Made by a program: the position numbers and the translations under genes. From positions 1 through 64,000 of the forward strand of contig JAXMHQ010000014.1 in the NCBI GenBank assembly GCA_046346665.1: a DNA stretch of 64,000 nt, written 5' to 3'. Below the pieces are notes generated by a model, which saw only the letters and a list, made by a program, of their open reading frames with translations, did not search any database and was not told the origin of the DNA. Positions 34,973 through 43,418 of the stretch are shown here, in pieces (positions within the stretch are counted from its first letter, which is position 1; each line of letters begins with the position of its first letter). The stretch comes from JAXMHQ01 sp046346665. Its GTDB lineage: Bacteria > Verrucomicrobiota > Verrucomicrobiia > Limisphaerales > JAXMHQ01.

Positions 34973-36871
34973 ATGTTGCTGATGCAAGACATGGCGTTAT
35001 TGCACGCCTACGCGCACGACCAGTCTGAAGCCGCCTTTGCCGCGCTGGTGGATCGTCATCTCGGCTTGGTTTATTCTGCTGCCTTCCGGCAATTGCGGGA
35101 CCAGCAACTCGCCGAAGATGTGACTCAGGCAGTTTTTATCATCCTCGCCCGCAAGGCCGGACAATTGTCCAAAGACACGGTGCTTTCCGGTTGGCTGCTC
35201 AAGGCCACACGCTACGCGGCAAATACCCAACTCCGAACGGCCGTGCGTCGGTCAAAGCGTGAAAAGGAGGCCTCCATGCAATCCAGCTTGAATGAACCGA
35301 CAACAGTCGCTTGGGAACGGCTCGCGCCGCTGCTGGATGAGGCCGTGGCGTCGCTCGGAGACGCGGACCGTAACGTGATTGCACTGAGATTTTTTGAGAA
35401 CAAGACTGCGCATGAAATCGCTGAAGCGATGAAGTTAAACGAGGAGGCCGCGAAGAAACGCGTGGTACGTGCGTTGGAAAAGCTCCGGAAATTCCTTCAC
35501 AAACGCGGCGTGGATCCCACGGGGGCAAGCCTGGGCGATACCATTTCGGCCTATTCAGTGCAGACGGCGCCCGTGGCGCTGGCAAAGGTTGTCACGCCCG
35601 TTGCGATTTCAAAAGGCGTGGCGGCTTCAACTTCAACCTTGGCCCTCGTCAAAGGTGCGTCGAATCTATTGACCTGGACCCAGGCAAAAGTGGCGATCGT
35701 CGTTGGAACCACGGCTATTGCCCTGGCATTGGGTGCGGGTCATTTCAGCGGCTCCCACCGGAAATTGCCAATGGGCAGCGTCACTCCCATGATTGCCTGC
35801 GGCTACAGCCGCGATGTCATTATTCTGGCACCGGATGGCAGCCTTTGGAGCTTTGGCGAAGAAAGACTGGGGTGGCCGGTTCTTGGTCTGGGCAGTATCC
35901 ATAACTCGACTTCCTTGCGTCGGATCGGAAAGGAATCTGATTGGGCAAGCATCGCCGTTGGAGACTCCCAGAATCTGGCGATCAAAGCAGACGGTACGCT
36001 GTGGGGATGGGGTGAAAACTCCTTTTGCCAACTGGGTGATGGCACCAAGATTACACGTCCAACACCGGTACCCTCCATTCCGGGCAATGATTGGAAGCAG
36101 GCAGCCGCCGGGTCCAGCAGTTTTGCTATAAAAAAAGACGGCACTCTATGGGCTTGGGGCAATAACTGGGCCGGGCAGTTGGGGATCGGTAACACCGAGG
36201 CAACTACCAATGCCGTGCAGGTGGGGATTTCGACCAACTGGACCAAAGTCGTGGGCGGCGGCATCCAAACCGTGGGTCTGCAATCGGATGGCAGCCTATG
36301 GTTCTGGGGATCGCTTTACGGGCATGGATTGGACACAAATAATCTGCACGTTCCAACCCGTGTTTCGCCGGACACCAATTGGGTGGATGCCTGTTTTGGA
36401 TATTTTATGGTGATGGCCGTCAAGTCGGACGGAACCCTCTGGGCATGGGGAAACAAAGCACATCTTTACACCGGAACGGTCGACACAAATCTGGATGCGA
36501 TTCCCACGCAGGTGGGAACGGACAATGATTGGCAATCCATCTCCTCTTCCTGCGGCTGTTTTTACCATCTTCTCAGAAAGAAGGACGGTTCTTTCTGGGC
36601 TTTGGATGGCTCTGAACTTCGCACCGTCAAACCGGATCTCGAATACAGGCCAATTGGGTTTAAAAGGCTTCAGCTCCCGAAGGACATTATCGCCTTTGCT
36701 GCCGGTGGGGACAACATGGGAGTGGTATTGACGCACAAGGGCGAAGTGTGGACATGGGGAAATGTCATTGGTGACCACTCCTCGACGGACTTTTTAGGGC
36801 CCGACAATACATACCTTGATCCAAAATACAAAATCATGGACAAGCCGTGGCAGCTCTCCATTTCGGAGTAG
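34973..36871 (+). CDS. Membrane-tethered ECF sigma factor fused to RCC1-like propeller
   Basis: 632 aa. Residues about 15-90 are an ECF sigma region 2 ([37 protein letters not shown]). About 125-175 is region 4 ([20 protein letters not shown] and following HTH). A low-complexity linker leads to one transmembrane helix (about 236-256, [19 protein letters not shown]). The remaining 370 residues hold seven RCC1-like repeats, each ending in a DGTLW(G/A)WG-type strand: [54 protein letters not shown] and GEVWTWGNV. The propeller would lie outside the cytoplasm. TM-containing ECF factors are known in Verrucomicrobiota; the propeller pairing is unusual. No separate anti-sigma gene is adjacent. Base composition is visibly lower in GC than the neighbours. 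Confidence 0.88.
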   Translation: MLLMQDMALLHAYAHDQSEAAFAALVDRHLGLVYSAAFRQLRDQQLAEDVTQAVFIILARKAGQLSKDTVLSGWLLKATRYAANTQLRTAVRRSKREKEASMQSSLNEPTTVAWERLAPLLDEAVASLGDADRNVIALRFFENKTAHEIAEAMKLNEEAAKKRVVRALEKLRKFLHKRGVDPTGASLGDTISAYSVQTAPVALAKVVTPVAISKGVAASTSTLALVKGASNLLTWTQAKVAIVVGTTAIALALGAGHFSGSHRKLPMGSVTPMIACGYSRDVIILAPDGSLWSFGEERLGWPVLGLGSIHNSTSLRRIGKESDWASIAVGDSQNLAIKADGTLWGWGENSFCQLGDGTKITRPTPVPSIPGNDWKQAAAGSSSFAIKKDGTLWAWGNNWAGQLGIGNTEATTNAVQVGISTNWTKVVGGGIQTVGLQSDGSLWFWGSLYGHGLDTNNLHVPTRVSPDTNWVDACFGYFMVMAVKSDGTLWAWGNKAHLYTGTVDTNLDAIPTQVGTDNDWQSISSSCGCFYHLLRKKDGSFWALDGSELRTVKPDLEYRPIGFKRLQLPKDIIAFAAGGDNMGVVLTHKGEVWTWGNVIGDHSSTDFLGPDNTYLDPKYKIMDKPWQLSISE

Positions 36872-36899
36872 CGAACCAGCAAGGTGGCGGATGCGTTAG

Positions 36900-37196
36900 A
36901 GCACTGGAAGCCCTTCTCCAAATGCAGGGCGTTACCTTTTCGAGCAGTCCGAGGTTGAGCAACAAATGGCCCACTTCCCACGCGTGGACGTTTTCCTGGC
37001 GCACAATTCTCCCAGGTTGGTCCACGACCGCGACGATGAGGTCCATACTGGCTTCACCGCTTTCAACGAATACATTGCCCGCGCCAGGCCGAGCTACTTC
37101 CTTCACGGCCATCAGCACCAGAACCGTGAGACTACGGTCGGAACAACGAGAGTTATCGGTGTTTTCGGGTACCGCTTTTTGGCGATTCCAGACTAA
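36900..37196 (+). pseudogene. 5'-truncated metallophosphoesterase
   Basis: From a stop codon near 36896, the frame reads RYLFEQSEVEQQMAHFPRVD, then VFLAHNSPR and a C-terminal FLHGHQHQNRET and VIGVFGYRFLAIPD. The GHQH and HNSPR motifs are the C-terminal metal-site half of calcineurin-like phosphoesterases. The N-terminal DxH and GD..D parts are missing: the sequence begins just after the sigma-RCC1 stop. A protein could start at the ATG at 36966 (76 aa) but would lack half the active site. Confidence 0.7.
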
Positions 37197-37382
37197 TTCT
37201 CCGCGCCACCCCGTCAAATCGCCCCGGCAAACATCCGGTGCCTTTTGGTGCCTTTTGGTGCCCTGAAAAGAGGTAAAAGCTGACCGAAGCTGACCGCAAC
37301 TGGAGGAAGCAACTACCCTTCGGCACTCGCTGGAAACAGAGTATTTCGAAGGAAAAACGGAAGGATTTGAGACTTTCCAAAC

Positions 37383-37467
37383 TGGTGCCCGCGACAGGAC
37401 TTGAACCTGTACGATGTTACTCACTAGAACCTGAATCTAGCGCGTCTGCCAATTCCGCCACGCGGGC
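37383..37467 (-). tRNA. tRNA-Leu (anticodon CAG)
   Basis: 85 nt including encoded CCA. The acceptor stem GCCCGCG pairs with CGCGGGC before A-CCA. D-arm GGCGGAATTGGCAGACGC, anticodon stem CTAGA / TCTAG around loop TTCAGGT, a long class II variable arm, and T-arm with GGTTCAAGTC. Confidence 0.95.
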
Positions 37468-37867
37468 TTTGGTCACCAGTCTTCGCCACCACAGGCCGCG
37501 GCAGCGAGGCCAGCTAATTTGCCTGGAAAATCCCAAAGCGCAAGACTGTTCTCATGAGCAAAGCCAGCAAGAGCACAGGATTCCCCGCCCGGACAACAAG
37601 CGAAGCGGGCCATCCGGCCGGGCGCTGGCCTGATTCGGGCAACACCGCCCCCCGGCCAGGCTCCGCGGCGGCATCGTCCCGAAGAGCTGTTCATTTCGTG
37701 CTGGCAATCAGCGGTGACTTGGTGCTTTGCTTCAGCAAGGCATTGTCGGTCGGTTGTCCTTTGAATTTTCGCCGGGCATATCGGGCACGGCGGCCAGACC
37801 GTCAATCGCCGCTGAGAAAAATTGCCGGGCATTTCGCACACAAAACGGGTGCCCTTAACGCTGAGCT
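37468..37867. other. 400-base spacer between tRNA-Leu and next gene
   Basis: I see no convincing gene here; a 122-aa minus ORF has no protein-like features. The 3' part presumably carries the promoter of the gene at 37868. Confidence 0.45.
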
Positions 37868-38749
37868 ATGAGCACATCCTCCACTTCCGCACTCTCCGCG
37901 CCCTCGTTGGCCGGAAGGGTTCTCACCTTCATCGCCGCGGCCCTCGCCGCGCTGCCGCTGGCCGGGCTTGCGCAATCGCACACCCCCACCGATCAAAAAG
38001 TCGAGCTGCTGTTCGTTCAAAACGCCTCCAGCGTTTCGTTCGACACCGACAAAGCCACGATGCGGCTTCACAACGTGACGCCGACCACCCTGTTCTTCAC
38101 CGATCGCCCGGTGCGCATGGCCGGACATGTCCTCACCAAGCAGGAGTTCCTGCCCATGTGGGGCGAAACGCCGGACAGTTTCGTGAAAGATCCGCCGAAT
38201 GCGACGGTGTCGATCGTGGAACCGGGCAGGGCGGATTTGCAGAACATCGTGGTAAAGCTGCAGAAGCCGCGCATGGATGGGCAGGACCTCGTTTACAACA
38301 TCAAGGTGCTGAACGGGAAACCGCCAAAGACCGGCGGCGCCACGGCCCTGTTCATTGATATACTGGGATTCTGGGCCTATCGGATGCCGCGCGTCGCGGT
38401 CGTGGAACCCGCCCCTCTTTATGTCGACCCGCTGGCGGTGCCGACCACGGTGACGGTGACGACCACCACCACGCCGCAGCCGACGTCGAGCGCCAATGCC
38501 GCCCAGGCCAGTGCGGCGGCTGCCCAGGCCGAAGCCGCGGCCGCGCAGGCGGAAGCCGCAGCAGCGCAGACGAAGGCCGCGACAGCGGCTCCCGCGCCGG
38601 CGCCGGCGCCCGCCGCTCAACCCGCGCCCGCCCTCACACCTGCCGAGCAAAAACTGGCGCAACTCAAGTCGATGCTGAACCAGGGCTTCATCACCCAGGC
38701 CCAATACAACCAGGCCTCACAGGCAGTCATCAACCAGATGATCCAATAG
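37868..38749 (+). CDS. Secreted protein with Ala/Gln-rich linker and SHOCT-like end
   Basis: A 293-aa exported protein. Signal region about 15-36 (RVLTFIAAALAALPLAGLAQS). About 45-180 is a beta-rich unknown domain (VELLFVQNASSVSFDTDKAT, TTLFFTDRPVRMAGH, TPDSFVKDPPNATVSIVEPG). A Thr/Pro then Ala-Gln-Glu repeat linker (NAAQASAAAAQAEAAAA...) follows. The last 35 residues (LTPAEQKLAQLKSMLNQGFI plus TQAQYNQ) look like a SHOCT short C-terminal helix pair, often used as an oligomerisation or attachment end. Function unknown. Confidence 0.75.
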   Translation: MSTSSTSALSAPSLAGRVLTFIAAALAALPLAGLAQSHTPTDQKVELLFVQNASSVSFDTDKATMRLHNVTPTTLFFTDRPVRMAGHVLTKQEFLPMWGETPDSFVKDPPNATVSIVEPGRADLQNIVVKLQKPRMDGQDLVYNIKVLNGKPPKTGGATALFIDILGFWAYRMPRVAVVEPAPLYVDPLAVPTTVTVTTTTTPQPTSSANAAQASAAAAQAEAAAAQAEAAAAQTKAATAAPAPAPAPAAQPAPALTPAEQKLAQLKSMLNQGFITQAQYNQASQAVINQMIQ

Positions 38750-38880
38750 CGATCGAATCCGGCGAGCGCGCCCGTGCGCCCGCCGAGTGCCTTGTGGCGG
38801 GTGGGCAGTCGGCCGATGCGCAATCCGAGATGTCACGGGTGGCTGCGTGGACTTCAACCCGGGAGTGCCCGTAAAACGTC

Positions 38881-38923
38881 CACAGATTTCCCAGATTTCA
38901 CCGAGAATCTGCGAAATCTGGGG
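38881..38923. repeat. Inverted repeat with CAGATTTC units
   Basis: Arms 38881-38901 and 38903-38923 are near-complementary (CAGATTTCCCAGATTTCAC against GAGAATCTGCGAAATCTGGG). Lies downstream of the SHOCT-like gene and upstream of the stop of the convergent gene, so it may also end both transcripts. Confidence 0.6.
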
Positions 38924-38956
38924 ACGAACGATGGCTGCGGTATTTCTGAGATCGCC

Positions 38957-39391
38957 CTAAGGCACCACGGTATAGACGAGTGTTCCCTGGTAGTAGACCG
39001 GGCGGTAATAGACGTTGTTCACGTAATAGCACCAGGCGCCGTTGTAAAACACGTAGGAATAGCCTGAGGGAACGGAGTAGTAATAGCCGCGGGGCAGGGC
39101 GGCGTAGCCGGCATAGGCTCCGTAACCGGCGCCGACCACTCCGCATCCGGGGGCGACGCCCGCGCCGCGGACGGCCACGGCGCCGTTGGGTCCGACGGCA
39201 ACGCCGCGATAGGCATACCCGCAGCCCGGCACCCCGACGCCCGCGTAAGCGACACGCCGATCGGCATAGTAATCGCCGCCGTAATACCGGCCCCACGCCA
39301 GCGCCTGCCGTTCGCCGGCCACGGTGGTCGCCAGCAAAGCCGCCGCCAGGAAAATCCGCCGCAGTTTCAGTGTGCTCAAAAGGGTTTTCAT
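38957..39391 (-). CDS. Small secreted Gly/Tyr-rich protein
   Basis: A 144-aa exported protein with signal MKTLLSTLKLRRIFLAAALLATTVAGERQALA. The mature part is rich in Tyr, Gly, Ala and Val (RYYGGDYYADRRVAYAG, GYGAYAGYAALPRGYYYSV) and ends YYRPVYYQGTLVYTVVP, a tail often seen in small surface proteins. No known domain. Follows the DUF2092 gene by 19 nt on the same strand, so probably co-transcribed. Confidence 0.7.
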   Translation of the reverse strand: MKTLLSTLKLRRIFLAAALLATTVAGERQALAWGRYYGGDYYADRRVAYAGVGVPGCGYAYRGVAVGPNGAVAVRGAGVAPGCGVVGAGYGAYAGYAALPRGYYYSVPSGYSYVFYNGAWCYYVNNVYYRPVYYQGTLVYTVVP

Positions 39392-39410
39392 AATTGAGTT
39401 TGGAAGAAGA

Positions 39411-40202
39411 TTATTTGTTCTTGGATTTCGCCGCTTCCATTTCCGCCCGGGTCATCATGGGCACCGCGACGGCGCCTTTCTGCGGTTGATAAACAAAGTC
39501 CGACTCCACCGCTTTGGCTTTCAGATCCCAATCCGAGAATTCGAGGTGAATGAACGCCTTGCCCTCCGGCTGTTGGACGGTGGAATCCCACTGCCGCGGG
39601 AGCAGGTCTTTCTTTCCGATCCAGATTTCCGAATCCGCCTGTGTCCCCGTCAGGCCGATCCGGTAACAGTGCACCCGGTGCAGGCCGAGGAATCCGCTGT
39701 GGATGGTTCCTTCGCCGCGGTATTCGATGGATTTCGCCCGCCAGGCGAGGTCCTGGTAGAGATCGCTGATGAGCAACTCGGCCATGGGCGGCAGGAAGCC
39801 GTAATCGGCGGCGATCTTTGACGGCAGCTCGTCGAGTGTCGCGGCGAGCGGGACGGTGGAATACACCTTCTGTTGCAGGTCGGCCATGGTGAGCTGTTTG
39901 CCGTTGAAGTAGAAGCAGCGCGTGTCGTCGGGCACGGTGGCGCGGGCTTCAAATTTGTCCGGCCGCTGCACCAGGACCTTGATCTTCGACCGGCTGTGCA
40001 GGCCGTCGCCGCCGGCGAGGCCGTCGCTGATTTCGCGCCGGACTTCGAATCGGAACGTCGCCGCGCCGGCGAGTTTGTCGGACATCTGGCGCAGCAACTG
40101 GTCGGCGTCGGGCGCCGCGGGGGCGTCGGCGGCGTCGGCCGAAAGCGGGCCGGCGGCGGCCAGGACCAGGATGGCCGCAAGGCGAATGGGTATGCGTTTC
40201 AT
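39411..40202 (-). CDS. DUF2092-type periplasmic protein
   Basis: 263 aa; start at the ATG of MKRIPIRLAAILVLAAAGPLSADA, which gives a signal peptide. The rest matches the DUF2092 pattern: LRQMSDKLAGAATFRFEVRRE, VLVQRPDKFEARA, FYFNGKQLTMADL, VHCYRIGLTG and DSEIWIGKKDLLPRQW. This is a LolA/LolB-like fold proposed to handle lipid or lipoprotein in the periplasm; the true role is not known. It is the first of two genes with the Gly/Tyr-rich protein. Confidence 0.75.
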   Translation of the reverse strand: MKRIPIRLAAILVLAAAGPLSADAADAPAAPDADQLLRQMSDKLAGAATFRFEVRREISDGLAGGDGLHSRSKIKVLVQRPDKFEARATVPDDTRCFYFNGKQLTMADLQQKVYSTVPLAATLDELPSKIAADYGFLPPMAELLISDLYQDLAWRAKSIEYRGEGTIHSGFLGLHRVHCYRIGLTGTQADSEIWIGKKDLLPRQWDSTVQQPEGKAFIHLEFSDWDLKAKAVESDFVYQPQKGAVAVPMMTRAEMEAAKSKNK

Positions 40203-40377
40203 GATTTCGAATGGTATGAACTCCTCCGGGCCGTCCCGGTGCCGGTGAATATTCGGCCGGCGCGGCGTTGTGCGGAATGCCCGGAACACAACTGCAGTCT
40301 AGAACCCATCTCGCAAATAGGCAAGGGGTGCGCTGGTGCAAGCGCGGAGGCGAGGGGAAATGGCGGGTGCGACGCGC

Positions 40378-40605
40378 TTAATTGCGGCGCTGGCGAAGCG
40401 ACGGCATGGGCTGGATCGTGATGCGGCCCTGCAGGGCGGTCATGCCCTCGGATTCCAGGCGCACTTCGAAGGCGCCGCCGTGGCGAAGAATGCGGGCGCC
40501 GCGATGGATCACTTCCGAATCGATGAGGTGGCTGCAGTCCCGCGGGACCTTGCGGGTGATCAACAGTCTCGCCCACTCTTCAAATTCCATTTCCTGAGCA
40601 CTCAT
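40378..40605 (-). CDS. Small conserved-looking hypothetical protein
   Basis: 75 aa, MSAQEMEFEEWARLLITRKV, then DSEVIHRGARILRHGGAFEVRLE. Residue usage looks protein-like, and no known domain fits. Lies between the DUF2092 gene and the ROK gene. The reverse frame at 40336-40710 is less protein-like, so I prefer this one, with moderate confidence. Confidence 0.45.
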   Translation of the reverse strand: MSAQEMEFEEWARLLITRKVPRDCSHLIDSEVIHRGARILRHGGAFEVRLESEGMTALQGRITIQPMPSLRQRRN

Positions 40606-40624
40606 ACGACTTCGGGTGTTGGGC

Positions 40625-40643
40625 GTGGAGGCCTTGCCTCCAC
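40625..40643. repeat. 8-bp hairpin
   Basis: GTGGAGGC / GCCTCCAC around a CTT loop, in the spacer between the small hypothetical gene and the ROK gene. Confidence 0.4.
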
Positions 40644-40807
40644 ACCTTGCAATTTAGCCACAGATCCCCCAGCCCCTGGAAGCGAAAACGGGCTTTCATG
40701 CAAAATGTAACATTCAGACCCGGATGCCAGCTGGCGGCGTCCGAATCCTTTGCGCTCGCGGTCGGCCGCAATTTCCTGTATTTCGACCCAAATTGCAGGC
40801 CAATCGC

Positions 40808-41911
40808 ATGAAGGACAGCAACGATCCAAGAGTGGTGATGACCCTGGACGCCGGTGGCACAAGCTTCCGGTTCTCGGCAATGCGCGGTCATCGCCCGGTG
40901 ACCGGATCGGTGGCCATGCCGTCCAACGGGGATCATCTCAAGAAATGCCTGGCGAATCTGATCACGGGATTCACGCGGATCCGGAAAGCCTGCCCCTCGC
41001 CGCCGGTGGCCATCAGCTTCGCGTTTCCCGCGCCGGCGGATTACCCGAACGGCATTATCGGGGATCTCGGCAACCTCCCTGCCTTCCGCGGAGGCGTCGC
41101 GCTGGGGCCGATGCTGCAGGATCGTTTCAAAATCCCGGTGTTCATCAACAATGACGGCGATTTGTTTGCCTACGGGGAGGCAATCGCCGGTTTGCTGCCG
41201 CACGTGAACCGGCTGCTCGAAAAAGCCGGCAGCCCCAAGCGCTATCACAACCTGTTCGGGGTGACGCTGGGAACCGGATTCGGCGGCGGCATCGTGCGCA
41301 ACGGGGAGTTGTTCATCGGGGACAATTCCATGGGCGGCGAGGTCTGGCTGCTGCGGAACAAGCTGGATCCCGAAATGAACGTCGAGGAAGGCTGCTGCAT
41401 CCGGGCGGTGCGCCGCACTTACGCGCGGCACGCGGGCATCGCCTTCGAGCAGGCGCCCGATCCCAGGGACATCGCGGCCGTCGCGGAAGGCAAGCGGCGC
41501 GGCAACAGGATCGCGGCGCTCGAGGCCTACCGGCGGCTCGGGGAGGTGGCGGGAGATGCCCTGGGCAACGCGCTGACGTTGATCGACGGCCTGGCGGTCA
41601 TCGGCGGCGGCCTGTCGAAAGCAAGCCGCTTCTTCCTGCCGGCGCTGGTCGATGAATTGAACAGCAACTTCGTCGGGCCCGACGGATATTCCTTCCGCCG
41701 ACTGGCCTCGCGCGCTTTCAATCTCGAGGATCCGAAGGAGTTGAAAATTTTCCTGAACGGCGGCGCCCGGACTATCCCGGTGCCGGGCAGCCGGCGCAAA
41801 GTCACCTACGATCCGTTGCAGCGAGTCGGCGTCGGCCTGTCGCGCCTGGGCACGAGCGAGGCCATCGCCATCGGCGCCTGCGCCTTTGCCATCCGAAAGC
41901 TGGGTTCCTGA
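40808..41911 (+). CDS. ROK-family sugar kinase lacking the zinc motif
   Basis: Sugar kinase or ROK protein, 367 aa; the ATG at 40808 begins MKDSNDPRVVMTLDAGGTSF. ATP-site phosphate motif LDAGGTSFRF (about 12-21), FINNDGDLFAYGE with catalytic Asp, and TLGTGFGGGIV. Where ROK proteins carry GHxxV..C-x-C-G-x-x-G-C-x-E, this one reads GGEVWLLRNKLDPEM then EEGCCIRAVRR, so the structural zinc site is lost. No HTH is present, so it is an enzyme rather than a repressor. May phosphorylate glucose, mannose or a related sugar from the nearby degradation genes; substrate unproven. Confidence 0.8.
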   Translation: MKDSNDPRVVMTLDAGGTSFRFSAMRGHRPVTGSVAMPSNGDHLKKCLANLITGFTRIRKACPSPPVAISFAFPAPADYPNGIIGDLGNLPAFRGGVALGPMLQDRFKIPVFINNDGDLFAYGEAIAGLLPHVNRLLEKAGSPKRYHNLFGVTLGTGFGGGIVRNGELFIGDNSMGGEVWLLRNKLDPEMNVEEGCCIRAVRRTYARHAGIAFEQAPDPRDIAAVAEGKRRGNRIAALEAYRRLGEVAGDALGNALTLIDGLAVIGGGLSKASRFFLPALVDELNSNFVGPDGYSFRRLASRAFNLEDPKELKIFLNGGARTIPVPGSRRKVTYDPLQRVGVGLSRLGTSEAIAIGACAFAIRKLGS

Positions 41912-41919
41912 AAAGGCCT

Positions 41920-41941
41920 GGGACGCCGGGGACGGCGTCCC
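41920..41941. terminator. Hairpin between convergent genes
   Basis: 9-bp stem GGGACGCCG / CGGCGTCCC with GGGA loop, just after the ROK stop and before the CE15 stop; no T-run. Word type shared with the hairpin at 2976. Confidence 0.5.
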
Positions 41942-41977
41942 TCCCATCGCGCGGGAGGGCTGGCGTCCTCGTCGGCC

Positions 41978-43405
41978 CTAATCAAGGTGTATGTAGCGGC
42001 CGGCCCAGGTGAGGAACGCGGGCCAGTTTGGTCCGGTGGTGTGGCCGCCGCTGTGCTGACGCCAGGCCAGATCGCCGTTTGTCAGACCGGTTTCCACCGG
42101 CGGCATTTCCGTCGCACCCAGCGCGTGTTTGCCCAGCAACTCATAAACCGGTCCCGCAGCCATCGCGGCCAGAAAACTCCCCCGCTGATCCACCCATTGG
42201 CCCTCCGCTCCCGGCCCGGAGGCCGCACCGTAACTGATGAACACCGGCCGCGGCGCGCACAGCGCGATCAGTTCATGCGAATCCACCGGCAGATCCCCCG
42301 GCGTCAGCGGTCCGCCGTACTTGATAAAATTGCCCGCCATCCAGTGGTATTCACCGGAGCTGGTCAGGTTTTCCACACGCTCTCCAAGATCGTGCCGATG
42401 CAGCTTCGCGCCGCCTTCGCCCGACGACCCGATGAACCCGATCGCGAACCGCTGATCGTAGGCCATCGCCACCAGCGCCGCCTTGCCGTAGCGCGATAAT
42501 CCCTCGATCCCGACCTGCTTCGCGTCCACCGATTTGTCGGTCTCGAAATAATCCAGCGCCCGGCTGGCGCCCCACGCCCACGCCCGCAGCGCACCCCAAT
42601 CGTCCGGTTTGCGCGGCTGCCCCTTGTTGCACAATCCAATGATCCCCTTCGTCAACCCGGCGCCGTTGTCCGCCTGGTAACTCGCCGGCACGATCACCGC
42701 GCAACCCCAGCCTTTCGCCAGCACTTGCTGCTGCCACGTCGGCCCCGGCGGCGGCGCGAACCCGCGCCCGGGCGCGTTTGTGCCGGCAATTCCATTCGTC
42801 CCGGCCACGGAATTGGTCCTCCGCCCGAACATGCCGGGCCCGAAATTGAATCCGAATTCCATCATCACCGGCACGGGTCCAGCCGCCTTCGCGGGCGTGG
42901 TGAGGGTCAGGTCGATGTCGACCTTGATCTGCGGGCAGGCGGAATTATCGACGTGTCCGAGCAGGTGTTTGGTGACGACGGGAATGTCGCCGATGTTCGT
43001 GGCCACCGTGCTGACAATCTCCCAGGTCACCGGCGGCACCTGTTTCGGCACGCGCCCATAGACCTCGCGATCGAACAACTCCACGAGTTCGGGCCGGCGC
43101 TGTTTCCACCACATCTCCGGCGTGGTCACGGGCGTCCCGTCGTTCAACACCAGCACCGGCGGCAGGTTGGTCCACTTGTTGGCTTTCGACTCGTCGTAAT
43201 TGACCGCGTTGGGAGCGGACGGATTGTTCGGGTTCGCGCCGTCGCGTACCGACGCGATCCCGAGCGCCTTCATCATGAGCGCGTGGTCTTCGGCGGCAGT
43301 GAGGTTGAGCGGGCCGGGACCGTTGGTCTGGCTGAAACAGGCCTGCGCCGGGCCCGCGACGAGGAGGGCAACCACGCCCGACTTCGCGAGAAGCGAATAG
43401 TTCAT
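41978..43405 (-). CDS. CE15 glucuronoyl-esterase-like protein
   Basis: A 475-aa exported alpha/beta hydrolase with signal MNYSLLAKSGVVALLVAGPAQA. CE15 marks: nucleophile Ser about 304 in GIEGLSRYGKAALV, acidic residue in FIGSSGEGGAKLHRH, and catalytic His in QHSGGHTTGPNW. CE15 enzymes cut ester links between lignin and glucuronic acid side chains of glucuronoxylan. The start is 13 nt after hemB, so both probably share a message although their roles are unrelated. Its presence extends the plant-cell-wall theme of the window beyond mannan. Confidence 0.88.
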   Translation of the reverse strand: MNYSLLAKSGVVALLVAGPAQACFSQTNGPGPLNLTAAEDHALMMKALGIASVRDGANPNNPSAPNAVNYDESKANKWTNLPPVLVLNDGTPVTTPEMWWKQRRPELVELFDREVYGRVPKQVPPVTWEIVSTVATNIGDIPVVTKHLLGHVDNSACPQIKVDIDLTLTTPAKAAGPVPVMMEFGFNFGPGMFGRRTNSVAGTNGIAGTNAPGRGFAPPPGPTWQQQVLAKGWGCAVIVPASYQADNGAGLTKGIIGLCNKGQPRKPDDWGALRAWAWGASRALDYFETDKSVDAKQVGIEGLSRYGKAALVAMAYDQRFAIGFIGSSGEGGAKLHRHDLGERVENLTSSGEYHWMAGNFIKYGGPLTPGDLPVDSHELIALCAPRPVFISYGAASGPGAEGQWVDQRGSFLAAMAAGPVYELLGKHALGATEMPPVETGLTNGDLAWRQHSGGHTTGPNWPAFLTWAGRYIHLD

Positions 43406-43418
43406 GGGAATCGAGGAA

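Noticed and set aside
37228..37263. Tandem GGTGCCTTTT units near the metallophosphoesterase remnant
   Set aside because: Too short and few copies (2-3) to call a CRISPR or a functional repeat.
37473..37841. A 122-aa minus frame in the tRNA-Leu downstream spacer
   Set aside because: Cys/Pro/Ala-rich, no ribosome site or similarity I can see; treated as non-coding.
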